A DNA stretch of 64,000 nt from JACQFK01 sp964619955 (GCA_964619955.1 CAZUJF010000008.1:62001-126000); one strand, 5' to 3'. Shown: positions 1-8,177, counted from the stretch's first letter. The notes: generated by a model not told the origin, from the letters alone. Made by a program: numbers and translations.

Positions 1-405
1 GATGACCTGGTTGACGTCCGTCAGCAGCTTGCGGGCCGCGATGTTCTCGTGCCAGAGCTCGACGGCCTTCTGCGCCTCGATCTTGGCCTTTTCGAAGTCG
101 GCGCGGTTGTAGTGCGTGAGCGCGAGCTCGTAGTGGCGCTGGGAGGTGTAGATGCGCTCCTGCTCCTCCTTCGAGCGGCCGCGCGCCAGTTCCTGCGCGA
201 TCTTCTCCATCTCCGGGGTGGAGGCCTGGATCGTCAGCGTCTGGGGCGTCACCGGCGCCGCCGGCGCCCCGGGCTCCTGGACGACGGGCGTCTGGAACTC
301 GGGCGTGGTCGAGGGCGCGGGATCCGCGCCGCTCGAGCAGCCGATGCCGGCCGCGAGGGCGATGGCCGACAACGCCGATAGATTACGCAGGATGCGATCG
401 CTCAT
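1..405 (-). CDS. TPR lipoprotein, N-terminal part of a probable secretin paralogue (cut by window edge)
   Basis: The first 135 codons are present and the gene runs off the left edge. Residues 1-22 look like a lipoprotein signal peptide, with a candidate lipid-attachment Cys23 (context AAGIGCSSG). A Pro/Ala-rich linker follows to about residue 60, then one TPR-like helical pair at about 90-130. The order signal, Pro/Ala linker, TPR matches the N-terminus of the secretin gene at 8178-10811, and the segment HYELALTHYNRADFEKAKIE resembles the corresponding part of that protein. I infer a second TPR-secretin, but the secretin domain itself would lie outside the window. Start ATG chosen for the signal peptide; a possible promoter lies at 460-489. 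Confidence 0.6.
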   Translation of the reverse strand, partial: MSDRILRNLSALSAIALAAGIGCSSGADPAPSTTPEFQTPVVQEPGAPAAPVTPQTLTIQASTPEMEKIAQELARGRSKEEQERIYTSQRHYELALTHYNRADFEKAKIEAQKAVELWHENIAARKLLTDVNQVI

Positions 406-459
406 GTGACCTGTCCTCCAGGGACCCCAGCCCCGGCATCCCCGCCGGGTTCAAGTGCC

Positions 460-489
460 ATACTAGGAGACGGCTGCGACTCCCCACAA
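460..489 (-). promoter_or_regulatory. candidate sigma-70-type promoter for the left-edge lipoprotein gene
   Basis: On the minus strand TTGTGG is followed after 18 nt by TAGTAT, 54 nt before the start codon. Both boxes match consensus only moderately. Confidence 0.35.
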
Positions 490-522
490 CCCTGCAAGAT
501 TCTACTTGCGGGTCGGAGCCTG

Positions 523-573
523 ACAAGAAAAAGATTGAGCCCGCCGCAAGAAGCCTTGAGTCCTTGCGGCGGG
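523..573 (-). terminator. Rho-independent terminator after the second exbD pair
   Basis: Read on the minus strand, an 11-bp perfect stem (CCCGCCGCAAG with CTTGCGGCGGG, arms at 563-573 and 540-550, 12-nt loop) is followed by a T-rich tail containing CTTTTTCTTG. It lies about 50 nt after the stop codon of the ExbD gene at 622-1197. Part of its stem belongs to the repeat shared with 1723-1773. Confidence 0.7.
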
Positions 574-615
574 CGAAACCCTCCGAAGCCCACCCCTCAA
601 GGGGCGAAGGAGGGT
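564..615 (-). repeat. dispersed REP-like repeat, copy A
   Basis: About 52 nt that recur in inverted orientation at 1723-1773. The first 27 nt (564-590) are identical between copies, and the rest differ by a few substitutions and a small length change. The unit is palindrome-rich (for example CCCCTCAAGGGG at 595-606), as expected for REP-type intergenic elements. The two copies bracket the ExbD pair at 622-1637. Confidence 0.7.
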
Positions 616-621
616 CGGCCT

Positions 622-1197
622 CTATTTCGGGGTCCGCCGGGGATCCGCGACGAATTCGACCTTTTCCAGGCCCTTTTCGCGGCAGGCGTTCACCAGGCCG
701 AGCACGTGTTCGTAGGGCACCTCCGGATCGGCGTCCAGGATGACGGGCGGGGTGCGCCCCAGCGGGTCCGCGGGCAGGCCCGCGACGAGCGCCTGGACCC
801 GGGCGGCGGCCTCCCGCAGCAGCGCCTTGTTGCCGGCCGCGGCGGCGGGCGTCGTGGCGGTCGGTCGAAGTTCGCCGATCGCCATGCGTTCCACCAGCAG
901 CCGGGTGAGCGCGGCGTTCCGCACGGTCTTGAGATGCCGCGCCTTGTCCGTGAGGTGCTCGTCCGCGGAATCCCCGGCGCAAAGCACGACGCGGACCTCC
1001 TGGAGCAGGGGATTGCTCTCGGGCAGGGCGGCCGTCCCGTGTCTCGGCAGCGTCGCGAGCAGTTTGCCCTCCGCCTCCTTGAAGTTCATGGAGAGCATGA
1101 AAAAGATCAGGAGCTGGAAGACGACGTCGATCATCGGCGTCATGTTCAGCGCCTCGGTCTTGGGCTCCCCGGGCGGGCTGCGGCGTTTGCGGCTCAT
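622..1197 (-). CDS. exbD: ExbD/TolR-family protein, long type, second pair
   Basis: 191 residues. ExbD/TolR proteins sit in the inner membrane with an ExbB/TolQ partner and use proton motive force to drive envelope processes. A short charged N-terminus is followed by one membrane segment, MTPMIDVVFQLLIFFM (about residues 19-34), with the conserved proton-path Asp24. The rest is a periplasmic domain ending in the usual ExbD C-terminal region (ILDADPEVPYEHVLGLVNAC). The start ATG overlaps the stop of the upstream ExbD gene by 3 nt, so the two are translationally coupled. It is a paralogue of 1853-2473. This pair has no ExbB of its own nearby; it may use the ExbB at 2979-3749. Confidence 0.9.
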   Translation of the reverse strand: MSRKRRSPPGEPKTEALNMTPMIDVVFQLLIFFMLSMNFKEAEGKLLATLPRHGTAALPESNPLLQEVRVVLCAGDSADEHLTDKARHLKTVRNAALTRLLVERMAIGELRPTATTPAAAAGNKALLREAAARVQALVAGLPADPLGRTPPVILDADPEVPYEHVLGLVNACREKGLEKVEFVADPRRTPK

Positions 1198-1637
1198 CGT
1201 GTCTCCTCCTGTTTCGCGGAAAACTGGATCCGGCTCAGCGCCCCGTGGGCGACGGCCATCGACATGATTTTCTGGACATGCTCGAACGCGGTGGAGCGGT
1301 CGGCCCGGAGCACCAGCGGGTACCCTATGCCGCTCTCGGCTTTCGGACGCCGGCGGGCGAAGAGGGCCTCGAGCGCTTCGTCGGAGTAGCCCCGGCCGTC
1401 CACGCGGACCCGGCCGTCCGGCAAAATGTTCACCACGAGGTCGTCGGGGTTCGGTACCCGGGCCGCCTTCGTGGCCGACGGCAGGGTCACGGGATCCGTC
1501 CGGACCCGGGCCATGTCGCTGACGAGCATGAAGAAGATGATGAGCTGGAACGTGCAGTCGATCATGGGGGTCATGTCGAAACCTTCCTGCTCCAGGTCGG
1601 CGGCGGGGGTTGAGGGGCGGCGGGCGGACGCGGGCAT
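1194..1637 (-). CDS. exbD: ExbD/TolR-family protein, short type, second pair
   Basis: 147 residues. One N-terminal membrane segment (FDMTPMIDCTFQLIIFFM, about residues 20-37) carries the conserved Asp. The periplasmic domain ends with the DRSTAFEHVQKIM region typical of this ExbD subtype. The CTFQLIIFFM signature is shared with the ExbD at 2475-2954 and differs from the VVFQLLIFFM of the long type, so each pair contains one of each. A good ribosome site (AAGGAG, 7-8 nt before ATG) supports the start. The upstream 215 nt contain copy B of the repeat; I could not identify a convincing promoter there. Confidence 0.9.
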   Translation of the reverse strand: MPASARRPSTPAADLEQEGFDMTPMIDCTFQLIIFFMLVSDMARVRTDPVTLPSATKAARVPNPDDLVVNILPDGRVRVDGRGYSDEALEALFARRRPKAESGIGYPLVLRADRSTAFEHVQKIMSMAVAHGALSRIQFSAKQEETR

Positions 1638-1722
1638 GGGGAGGCTCCTTCCCCTGGCACGCGGGATTTAAGAACGGGGCGGAGCAAGAAAGGTTGACTC
1701 TCCCGTGAAAAGTATTCGGAGT

Positions 1723-1773
1723 GCCCTCCTTCGCCTTCGAGGGGTTGGCTTCGGAGGGTTTCGCCCGCCGCAA
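1723..1773 (+). repeat. dispersed REP-like repeat, copy B, next to a hairpin
   Basis: Inverted relative to 564-615, with 27 identical nt (1747-1773). It runs into an 11-bp perfect hairpin (arms GCCCGCCGCAA at 1763-1773 and its complement at 1785-1795). No other copies were seen in this window. Confidence 0.7.
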
Positions 1774-1796
1774 GGGAGGGGGTGTTGCGGCGGGCT

Positions 1797-1835
1797 CAAA
1801 AAGAAAAGGGCCCCGTTCCCTGCGGAACGGGGCCC
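1797..1835 (-). terminator. strong Rho-independent terminator after exbB-exbD-exbD
   Basis: On the minus strand a 10-bp perfect G+C-rich stem (GGGCCCCGTT paired with AACGGGGCCC, 1808-1835) is followed by TTTTCTTTTTG. It begins 18 nt after the stop codon of the ExbD gene ending at 1853. It separates the first Exb operon from the second ExbD pair. Confidence 0.85.
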
Positions 1836-1852
1836 TTGGAGAATCGCTGAAG

Positions 1853-2473
1853 CTACTTCTTGTTGCGCTCGAACTGGCCCTTCTGGCCCGACCCGTAGTA
1901 CTTCTCGTGGCGGGGGTTCCCGACGAACTCCACGTTGTCGATGCCGACCGCCTTGCAGGCGTTCATGGCGCCGATGATGTGTTCGTACGGGGTCTCGCTG
2001 TCGGCGTCCAGGATGACCGGCGACTTCTTGGTGGCGTCCCGGCCCGAGGGGATGGAGTCCCAGAGCTGCTTGGTCCGCTCCCCGAGCGTGACCCAGATCT
2101 GGCGGTTGGCCATCATCTTGCCCGGGTGTTTCTCGGTCTGGAACACCTCGCCGATCTCGATCTGCTCCACCATCACCTTGCACTTTTCGAAGGGTTTGTC
2201 GTCCTTCTCGTGTTTGCCCTTGTTCGTCAGGTGGGTCTGCACGTCGCCGCCGGCGCAGATGACGATGCGGACCTCCTTGAGCTCGGGCTGGGTGACGCTG
2301 GAGGGCGCGAGGCCCTTGTCCTTGGGGAGCTGGGAGATGAGCTTGCCCTCGACGGACTTGAAGTTCATGGAGAGCATGAAGAAGATCAGCAGCTGGAACA
2401 CGACGTCGATCATGGGCGTCATGTTCAGCGGCTCCGCCTTCGGCTCTTCAGGCAGCTTGCGTCGCTTGGCCAT
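1853..2473 (-). CDS. exbD: ExbD/TolR-family protein, long type, first pair
   Basis: 206 residues. The architecture matches the ExbD at 622-1197: basic N-terminus, one membrane segment MTPMIDVVFQLLIFFM with the conserved Asp, then a periplasmic domain ending with an ILDADSETPYEHIIGAMNAC region. The two long-type proteins are close paralogues, with the first 40 residues nearly the same. Only 1 nt separates it from the upstream ExbD gene, and it is the last gene of the exbB-exbD-exbD operon before the terminator at 1797-1835. The likely role is the energised rotor/plug subunit with ExbB. Confidence 0.92.
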   Translation of the reverse strand: MAKRRKLPEEPKAEPLNMTPMIDVVFQLLIFFMLSMNFKSVEGKLISQLPKDKGLAPSSVTQPELKEVRIVICAGGDVQTHLTNKGKHEKDDKPFEKCKVMVEQIEIGEVFQTEKHPGKMMANRQIWVTLGERTKQLWDSIPSGRDATKKSPVILDADSETPYEHIIGAMNACKAVGIDNVEFVGNPRHEKYYGSGQKGQFERNKK

Positions 2474-2474
2474 C

Positions 2475-2954
2475 TTATTTCTGCTCCTGCGTCGCGCCCA
2501 GTTGCAGGCGGGTCACCCCGCCATGATGGGTGGCGATCATCATGATCCGTTGCAGGTGTTCGAAGGCCGTGGAGCGGTCGCAGCGGACGAGCACCGGATA
2601 CTTCACCCAGTCCGCCTTGCCGACCACCTCCTGGTACTCCTTGCGGGAACGGCGGTTCTCGAAGAGGTCTTCGAGCTTCTTGGCGTCGTCGCCCTTCTTC
2701 GCGTTCCAATAGAGCTTGCCGTCGATCTTGACGGCGCCGTCCTTCATGATGTTGACGACGAGGGTCATCGTGTCGGGCTGCTTGTCCTTGATCGCCTTCG
2801 AGGCGATGGGCAGGGTCAGCGGCTCGATCTGGGCCTTGGACATGTCCGTCGTGATCATGAAGAAGATGATCAGCTGGAACGTGCAGTCGATCATCGGCGT
2901 CATGTCGAACGTGTCCGGCTCCATTTCGGGCGGCCGGTTCCGTTTTCTCGCCAT
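2475..2954 (-). CDS. exbD: ExbD/TolR-family protein, short type, first pair
   Basis: 159 residues. The membrane segment FDMTPMIDCTFQLIIFFM (about residues 15-32) holds the conserved Asp, and the periplasmic domain contains the RCDRSTAFEHLQRIM region. It is a close paralogue of the ExbD at 1194-1637. It follows ExbB by 24 nt and precedes the long-type ExbD by 1 nt. The ribosome site AAGGAGG just upstream of ATG supports the start. Having two different ExbD subunits after one ExbB suggests a mixed ExbD dimer, although that is inference. Confidence 0.92.
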   Translation of the reverse strand: MARKRNRPPEMEPDTFDMTPMIDCTFQLIIFFMITTDMSKAQIEPLTLPIASKAIKDKQPDTMTLVVNIMKDGAVKIDGKLYWNAKKGDDAKKLEDLFENRRSRKEYQEVVGKADWVKYPVLVRCDRSTAFEHLQRIMMIATHHGGVTRLQLGATQEQK

Positions 2955-2978
2955 AAATCCTCCTTCACGAACCCAGGA

Positions 2979-3749
2979 CTACTTGGCCCCGCCGTCGGCG
3001 ACGGGCTTGAAGCGCTCGACGATCTCCATCGCCACGCCGGAGAGCTCGAACGAGAGCTTCTGGATGCGGACCCGGAAGATGAACGTGAAGAACGTCGCGG
3101 GCATGGCGACCAGCAGGCCCCACACCGTCGTCACGAGCGCCGTGAAGATGCCCAGCGCGAGGTCCTGGGGCGAGGGCGATCCGGTCGACATGGCGATCTG
3201 GGTGAACGCCATGACCATGCCGGTGACCGTCCCGAAGAGGCCCATCAGGGGCCCGATGTTGCCCAGCAGGGGCAGCCACGTGAGCTTGTGCTGGAGCTTC
3301 ATGTTCTGCTCGTCGGTCGCGGCGCCGGCCGCGTCGACCATCGCCTCGTAGCCGTCGCCGACCTTGGCGATCGCGGCGCCGACGATGTTGGTGAGGTAGT
3401 TCTTGGTCGCCTCGCAGAGGTTGATCGCCTCTTCATACTGCTCCTCGTCGAGCAGCGTCTCGAGTTCGACCACGATCTCGGGCGGGACCATCTTGTCGCG
3501 GTTGATGTTCACGAAGTGCTCGATGACGAAGGCCACCGTCGCGATGGAGGCGATCTCGATCGGGATCAGGAAGAGGAAGCCGACGCCGCCGCCGCCGAGG
3601 ATCCAGACGGTGAAGAAGCTGAAGTCGCCGCCGCCCGACGGGGCGGCATCCTGGGCGAACGCGAGGCCGCAGAGCGCGAAGTTGGCGACCAGCGCCGCCA
3701 GGCCGGCCTTGAACCACGAACGGCCGGAAGGAACACTCAATGCCTTCAT
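2979..3749 (-). CDS. exbB: ExbB/TolQ/MotA-family proton channel protein
   Basis: 256 residues. It forms the inner-membrane proton channel that energises ExbD. An N-terminal signal-like segment (about residues 12-32, ending in LAFAQD) precedes three membrane spans at about 45-76, 157-186 and 198-225. The GLFGTVTGMVMAF motif (from residue 170) is diagnostic of the MotA/TolQ/ExbB channel domain, and a cytoplasmic helical loop lies between spans 1 and 2. The cleavable-type leader is common in planctomycete and proteobacterial long ExbB proteins. It is the first gene of an operon with two ExbD genes, driven by the promoter at 3841-3869. Confidence 0.92.
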   Translation of the reverse strand: MKALSVPSGRSWFKAGLAALVANFALCGLAFAQDAAPSGGGDFSFFTVWILGGGGVGFLFLIPIEIASIATVAFVIEHFVNINRDKMVPPEIVVELETLLDEEQYEEAINLCEATKNYLTNIVGAAIAKVGDGYEAMVDAAGAATDEQNMKLQHKLTWLPLLGNIGPLMGLFGTVTGMVMAFTQIAMSTGSPSPQDLALGIFTALVTTVWGLLVAMPATFFTFIFRVRIQKLSFELSGVAMEIVERFKPVADGGAK

Positions 3750-3840
3750 CCCAATACCCCCACGATGTATCCCCGCTCCAAAGATGCACCCGGCCGGCGG
3801 CGGGTTCCGTCCGGCAGGTGAGGCGCGCCCCAGAGGCCCG

Positions 3841-3869
3841 ACTCTAGCAGCGCCCCCTCATCAAATCAA
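3841..3869 (-). promoter_or_regulatory. sigma-70-type promoter of exbB-exbD-exbD
   Basis: On the minus strand TTGATT, 17 nt, TAGAGT, ending 91 nt before the exbB start codon. Spacing is ideal and the boxes match 5/6 and 4/6. A 7-bp hairpin (GGTCCGG/CCGGACC) just upstream may end the preceding TPR transcript. Confidence 0.6.
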
Positions 3870-3936
3870 GCCCAAGGTCCGGAGACGGCCGGACCTGCTG
3901 GATGGTCACTAGACGCCGGAGGCGTCCCAAACCATG

Positions 3937-5073
3937 CTATTTTTTTCCATCCTTTTTCTCGGCCGCCTTCTCGAGCGCGTTGGCCTTGGCGGCGGCCTCC
4001 TCGCGGAAGCGGCCGGACGGGTACTCCACCGAGAGTTCGCGGTACGTGCTCGCGGCCATGGCGGCCAGGCTCGCCTTGCCTTTGTCGTCCGTGATCGCCG
4101 CCATCTGCAACTCGTAACACTGCGCCAGCCGGTAGAGCGCCTTCTCGTGCTCGCGCTCGATGCCGGTGCCCGTGCGGCCGGGGTTGAAGCGCACCACGCT
4201 CTGGATGTAGCGGTCCCGGGCCTGCCCGAAATTCTTCTTCTCGAAGGCCGTCTCGCCCAGGGCGTTCGAGGCCAGCAGCTGCAGGGCGGGCTGCCCGGAG
4301 GTCGCCAGCACCTTGTTGGCGTAGGCCTCGAGGCCGGAGGCGTCCTTCAGGGCGGCCAGGCTGCGGATGACGCCGGAGGTGCCCGCCGTGGCCACCTCGG
4401 GATCGGCCGCCGTCGTGATGGTCTCGAAGAGGCGCTTGGCGTCCTCGTACTTGGCCTTGTCGAAGAGCAGTTCGGCCCGCTGGCGCCGGGCGCGGATCTG
4501 CAGGTCCAGCTTCAGCTCGCCCGGAGCCTGTTCGATCTCCTTCTCGAACTCGTCCATCTTCGCCACGTCGCCCTTCTCGCGGTAGCCCTCGAGGGTCGAC
4601 TCGTAGGCCTGGAGCAGGAAGCGCGACTCCTTGAACTCCTTGCGGATCTTCTCGAACTGCCGGAGGGCGTCGTCCGTGCGGCCGACCTGCATCATGCAGT
4701 GGCCCCGGTAGTACGCGAGGTAGGAGGGGAACCAGCCGCGCGGCTTGACGACGCCCTTCTCCTTGGAGTTGGCGTACTCCTCCGCGCTGCCGAGGGCGGA
4801 GAGGGCCTCCGCCCACTTCTCCTGCTCGAAGGATCCCATCGCGCCCTTGAAGGCGGGCGGGGCATCCCAGTATTCGATCTTCTGCACGTCCTTGGCGGCG
4901 AGCGTCTGGACGGCCGTGCCGACCTTGACGCCCACGTCCTTCCAGGTGTCCCGCTGGACCTCGCCCTCGACGGGCGCGCCGCGGAAGAGCGTCACGCGGT
5001 CCTTCTTGTCCGCCTGGGCGGCGGCCCCGGCGGCCTGCAGCATCAGGAGCGCGGCCAGCATTGCGGTGGTCAT
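3937..5073 (-). CDS. secreted TPR-repeat protein
   Basis: 378 residues. A signal peptide (about residues 1-19, AAGAAAQA) is followed by a short beta-rich segment with LFRGAPVEGEV and YWDAPPAFKGAM, then helical TPR-like repeats to about residue 350 and a Lys/Ala-rich tail ending KKDGKK. No enzyme motif is visible. The protein is probably periplasmic and scaffolding. It lies 25 nt after the 974-residue TPR gene with a good ribosome site (AAGGAGAA), so the two are co-transcribed. The location between the secretin and ExbBD genes suggests a shared envelope function; this is contextual only. Confidence 0.8.
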   Translation of the reverse strand: MTTAMLAALLMLQAAGAAAQADKKDRVTLFRGAPVEGEVQRDTWKDVGVKVGTAVQTLAAKDVQKIEYWDAPPAFKGAMGSFEQEKWAEALSALGSAEEYANSKEKGVVKPRGWFPSYLAYYRGHCMMQVGRTDDALRQFEKIRKEFKESRFLLQAYESTLEGYREKGDVAKMDEFEKEIEQAPGELKLDLQIRARRQRAELLFDKAKYEDAKRLFETITTAADPEVATAGTSGVIRSLAALKDASGLEAYANKVLATSGQPALQLLASNALGETAFEKKNFGQARDRYIQSVVRFNPGRTGTGIEREHEKALYRLAQCYELQMAAITDDKGKASLAAMAASTYRELSVEYPSGRFREEAAAKANALEKAAEKKDGKK

Positions 5074-5098
5074 CGTCGTTCTCCTTGAGGTCTTCGGG

Positions 5099-8023
5099 CT
5101 ACTTCTTCCCCGGCATCTTCTGTTCGAGCTGCGTCCGGATCTCCTCGAACTTCGACTGGAAGCCCCAGCGGCTCACGCCCTTGTCGTCCGAATCCCACTT
5201 GGGGGCGTAGCCGCGGGCCTTCATGCTCGTGAAGAAGGAGTGCAGCTGGTCGGGGTCGATCTCGAAGAGCGCCTGGGCGTGTTTGTACAGCAGGCGCCAG
5301 GTGTGCTCGTTGTACGTGTTGGACTGCATCATCATGGACGCCAGCGCGGAATACGTCTTGTCGGCCTGCTTGACCAGGGCGCTGCGCTGGCCCCCGGGGG
5401 GCATGGTCTTCGCCTGCTCGATGTAGCAGTCGGAGAGCTCCTCCCAGGAACTGCCGTCGCGCATGCCGGGGTCGTCCCGGGTGACCGCCTCGTACATCTC
5501 GACGGCCTTCTGGAACTGGCCGGTCATCAGGAGGCAGCGCGTCACGCGGGCCTTGAGGGAGCGGATCTCCGCGGTCTTGCCCGCCTTCAGCAGGTCCGCC
5601 TCGCGCTGCAAAAGCACCTCGCTGTAGAGGTCGCGGGAGCGCCCGTAGATCTTGCGGGCCTCCTCGACCATCTCCTTGTCGTTCTTCGCCTGGCCGGTCT
5701 TCATGCGCTGCTCGGCGGCGATGAAGAGCATCTGGGCCATGCCCTCCATCTGGTCGATCTTGCCGGTGATCGCCCCCGGATTGAGCTGGTAGAACTCGTA
5801 GTAGTAGTCCGCCGCCTTCATGCCGAAGAGGTCGTACTTCTCCGGATCCTTCGTCTTCTCCGCCGCGGCCGCCGCCGTGTAGGCGTTCGCCATCATCGAC
5901 AGGGCGCGGGAGTAGTGGTCCAGGCCGACGCCCTCCTTCTCGTACTTCGCCTTGAGCCCCTTCAGGTCCGACTCGGCGTCCTGGACCTGCAGCTTCTTGA
6001 GCTTCGCGTCGATGCGCTGGGCCATGATCGCGATCACGAGCTTGGGATCCGCGTTGGGGTAGCGCTTGTCGATGTCCTCCGAGAGGGCGAGCGCCTCGTC
6101 CGGCTTGTTCACCCGCTCGTGGAGCAGCATGCGGCAGGAGAACATGAGCGAACCCACCGCGTTCTTGATCACGCGGGCGTCCTTGGTCGGCATCTTGTCC
6201 ACGGTCTCGAGGTGCTTCTTGAAGGAGTCGGTCGCCTTGGCCCAGGCCGCGAGGCCCTGCGCGGCGAGCTTCTCCTTCTCGGCCGCGATGCGCTGCTGGC
6301 GGGCCTGCTCGAAGAGCTGCAGGCCGTGGTTGTAGCTCGCCAGGCCGAGGGAGAACACCGATTCCTCGTAGATCTCGGTCCCGGGCTTCACCAGCTGCTC
6401 CCATTTGGCGACGGCCTCGGCCCACTGCTGCTTCGCCTCCGCCTCCACCGCCGTCTGGCGGATCAGCTGGGCGCCGGCCTGCGTGGGGTAGGTCTTCGTC
6501 ACCCAGGTCTTGAAATCGTCGACGGCCTTCTCGTCGGCCTTGTCCTTCGTGAGCTTGGCGATGCGCGCGAGCGCCTGCAGCTTCAGCAGCGCGGCCTGGG
6601 GCGCGTCCGGCGTGCCCAGCAGCGGCGCCTTCTCGAAGCCCGAGAGCGCCACGACGCACTCGTAATAGCGGTCGAGGTAGTAGTAGCAGCGGCCGATCTG
6701 CCACCAGCATTCCGGGATGAACTTCTGGTCCTCGGGGCGCTTGATGGCCTGGATGGCCTTGCGGTACTTCTGGATCGCCTTGTAGAGGTAGGCGGGGCCG
6801 CGCTCGAAGAAGTTGTTCGCCGCGTCCAGCGCGAGGCCGGGGGACTGGTCGGCCCCGTATTCGCCCATGATGTCGATGGCGATGTTCTCGACCCAGGAAT
6901 CCTTGTACTGCTTGGCGAGCTGCTTCAGCAGGTCCACGCCCTTCTTGATCTGCCCCGCCTTGCAGTAGACCCGGGCCTGCTCGATCTGCAGGGCCTTGCC
7001 CATCTCGTCGAAGCGGGCGTTGGGGAACATCTTGAAGAAGTCCTCGGCCAGCTTGCCCGCCGTCGCGTACTCGCGGGTCGCGACCTGGCCGCGCTTGGAA
7101 TCCCCGTAGGCCATGCGCGCCTTCATCTCGTACATGATGGAGCGGCCGGCGATGTCCCGCACCGCGTCGTTGCCGCGGGCCTCCTTGTCGGTGAGCAGGC
7201 TCTTGGCGCGGCCGACGTTCATGAAGGCCTGCTTCCAGAAGTCCTCCGCCTTCTCGCGCTCCGAGGTCTCGGCGAGGATCTGGAAGGCCCGGCCCATGTA
7301 GATCGAGGCGTCGAAGGCCAGCAGGTAGCGCTCGTACTGCCACATGAAGTCGTCGTTGAAGAACTTCACCATCCCCAGGAGCAGCTTCTTCATGTCGGGA
7401 TGCTTCGCGACGTTGTCCCGGTAGGTTTCCGCGTGGGAGAAGATCGCGGTGCCGTAGTTGTACTTGGCGAACATCACCTTCTCTTCCCAGGCCTCGAACT
7501 CGGCCACGGCCTTGGGGTTCTTGGCCGGGTCGTCGGGCAGCTTCTTCTCCTCCTTCTTCAGCTGGTCGATGAGGTCCTGGAAGAGCTTCTCGGCGGTCGT
7601 GAAGGCCTTCTCGGCCTCGTCGGCCTTCGTCGGATCGGCCTTCGCCGCCGTCATCAGCGACTTGCCCTTGGACTGGTAGAGGTACCCGATGTCCGAGAGC
7701 GCCTCGCCGCGGCGCTTGTGGGTGGGGAAGTCCTTCAGGAACTGCTCGACGTCCTTGATCGCCTTGTCGAAGAGCTTGTTCTTCTCGTCGGGGGATTCCG
7801 CCCGCTCCGCCATCTGGATCTTCAGGCGCGCCAGGCCGTAGCGGCCCTCCGCCTTCTGCTCGGCCGAGAGCGAGCCGTTCTGCGTCATGCGCTGGAAGAG
7901 CTCCTCGGAGAGGTCGTACCAGCCGCGTTCCGCCAGCGCGCTGGCGAGGTCGAAGTCGTCCTGCGCGCGGGCCGTCGAGACGGCCGCCGCAAGCATCAGC
8001 GCCGGGAGCAGGATCCGCTTCAT
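5099..8023 (-). CDS. large secreted TPR-repeat protein
   Basis: 974 residues. A clear signal peptide (residues 1-20, cut after TARA) is followed by long stretches of paired amphipathic helices typical of TPR/outer-membrane scaffold proteins. Examples are AERGWYDLSEELFQRM near the N-terminus and repeated blocks of the type YxxALxxFExxL. No catalytic or membrane segments are apparent in the remainder. It is first in a two-gene unit with the 378-residue TPR gene, preceded by the promoter at 8094-8122 and by the terminator of the secretin gene. Function is unknown; it may organise the periplasmic part of the neighbouring secretin/Exb machinery. Confidence 0.82.
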   Translation of the reverse strand: MKRILLPALMLAAAVSTARAQDDFDLASALAERGWYDLSEELFQRMTQNGSLSAEQKAEGRYGLARLKIQMAERAESPDEKNKLFDKAIKDVEQFLKDFPTHKRRGEALSDIGYLYQSKGKSLMTAAKADPTKADEAEKAFTTAEKLFQDLIDQLKKEEKKLPDDPAKNPKAVAEFEAWEEKVMFAKYNYGTAIFSHAETYRDNVAKHPDMKKLLLGMVKFFNDDFMWQYERYLLAFDASIYMGRAFQILAETSEREKAEDFWKQAFMNVGRAKSLLTDKEARGNDAVRDIAGRSIMYEMKARMAYGDSKRGQVATREYATAGKLAEDFFKMFPNARFDEMGKALQIEQARVYCKAGQIKKGVDLLKQLAKQYKDSWVENIAIDIMGEYGADQSPGLALDAANNFFERGPAYLYKAIQKYRKAIQAIKRPEDQKFIPECWWQIGRCYYYLDRYYECVVALSGFEKAPLLGTPDAPQAALLKLQALARIAKLTKDKADEKAVDDFKTWVTKTYPTQAGAQLIRQTAVEAEAKQQWAEAVAKWEQLVKPGTEIYEESVFSLGLASYNHGLQLFEQARQQRIAAEKEKLAAQGLAAWAKATDSFKKHLETVDKMPTKDARVIKNAVGSLMFSCRMLLHERVNKPDEALALSEDIDKRYPNADPKLVIAIMAQRIDAKLKKLQVQDAESDLKGLKAKYEKEGVGLDHYSRALSMMANAYTAAAAAEKTKDPEKYDLFGMKAADYYYEFYQLNPGAITGKIDQMEGMAQMLFIAAEQRMKTGQAKNDKEMVEEARKIYGRSRDLYSEVLLQREADLLKAGKTAEIRSLKARVTRCLLMTGQFQKAVEMYEAVTRDDPGMRDGSSWEELSDCYIEQAKTMPPGGQRSALVKQADKTYSALASMMMQSNTYNEHTWRLLYKHAQALFEIDPDQLHSFFTSMKARGYAPKWDSDDKGVSRWGFQSKFEEIRTQLEQKMPGKK

Positions 8024-8093
8024 AAACCCCCCTGTACACGGGTCGGACCCTCGGAGGGGCCCGAGTTTTCACCGGTGATTGGACGCCCCCTCG

Positions 8094-8122
8094 ATTCTAG
8101 GTGGTGCATCCGGGCCTGTAAA
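8094..8122 (-). promoter_or_regulatory. sigma-70-type promoter of the two-gene TPR unit
   Basis: On the minus strand TTTACA, 17 nt, TAGAAT; the -10 box ends 70 nt before the start codon at 8023. The -35 box overlaps the T-tract of the preceding terminator (8121-8162), a compact terminator-promoter junction. Confidence 0.6.
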
Positions 8123-8162
8123 CCAAAAGGCGCCCGGAAGGACGTGGATCCCTCCGGGCGCC
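8121..8162 (-). terminator. Rho-independent terminator after the secretin gene
   Basis: On the minus strand a long stem (GGCGCCCGGAGG paired with CCTTCCGGGCGCC, 8129-8162, one mismatch or bulge) is followed by TTTTGGTTT. It begins about 15 nt after the secretin stop codon. Confidence 0.8.
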
Positions 8163-8177
8163 CTGAAGGTCATGGGA

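Noticed and set aside
564..1773. Repeats around the ExbD pair as a transposon with terminal inverted repeats.
   Set aside because: No transposase gene or target-site duplication is visible; only the two repeat copies are. Kept as a repeat, not as a mobile element.
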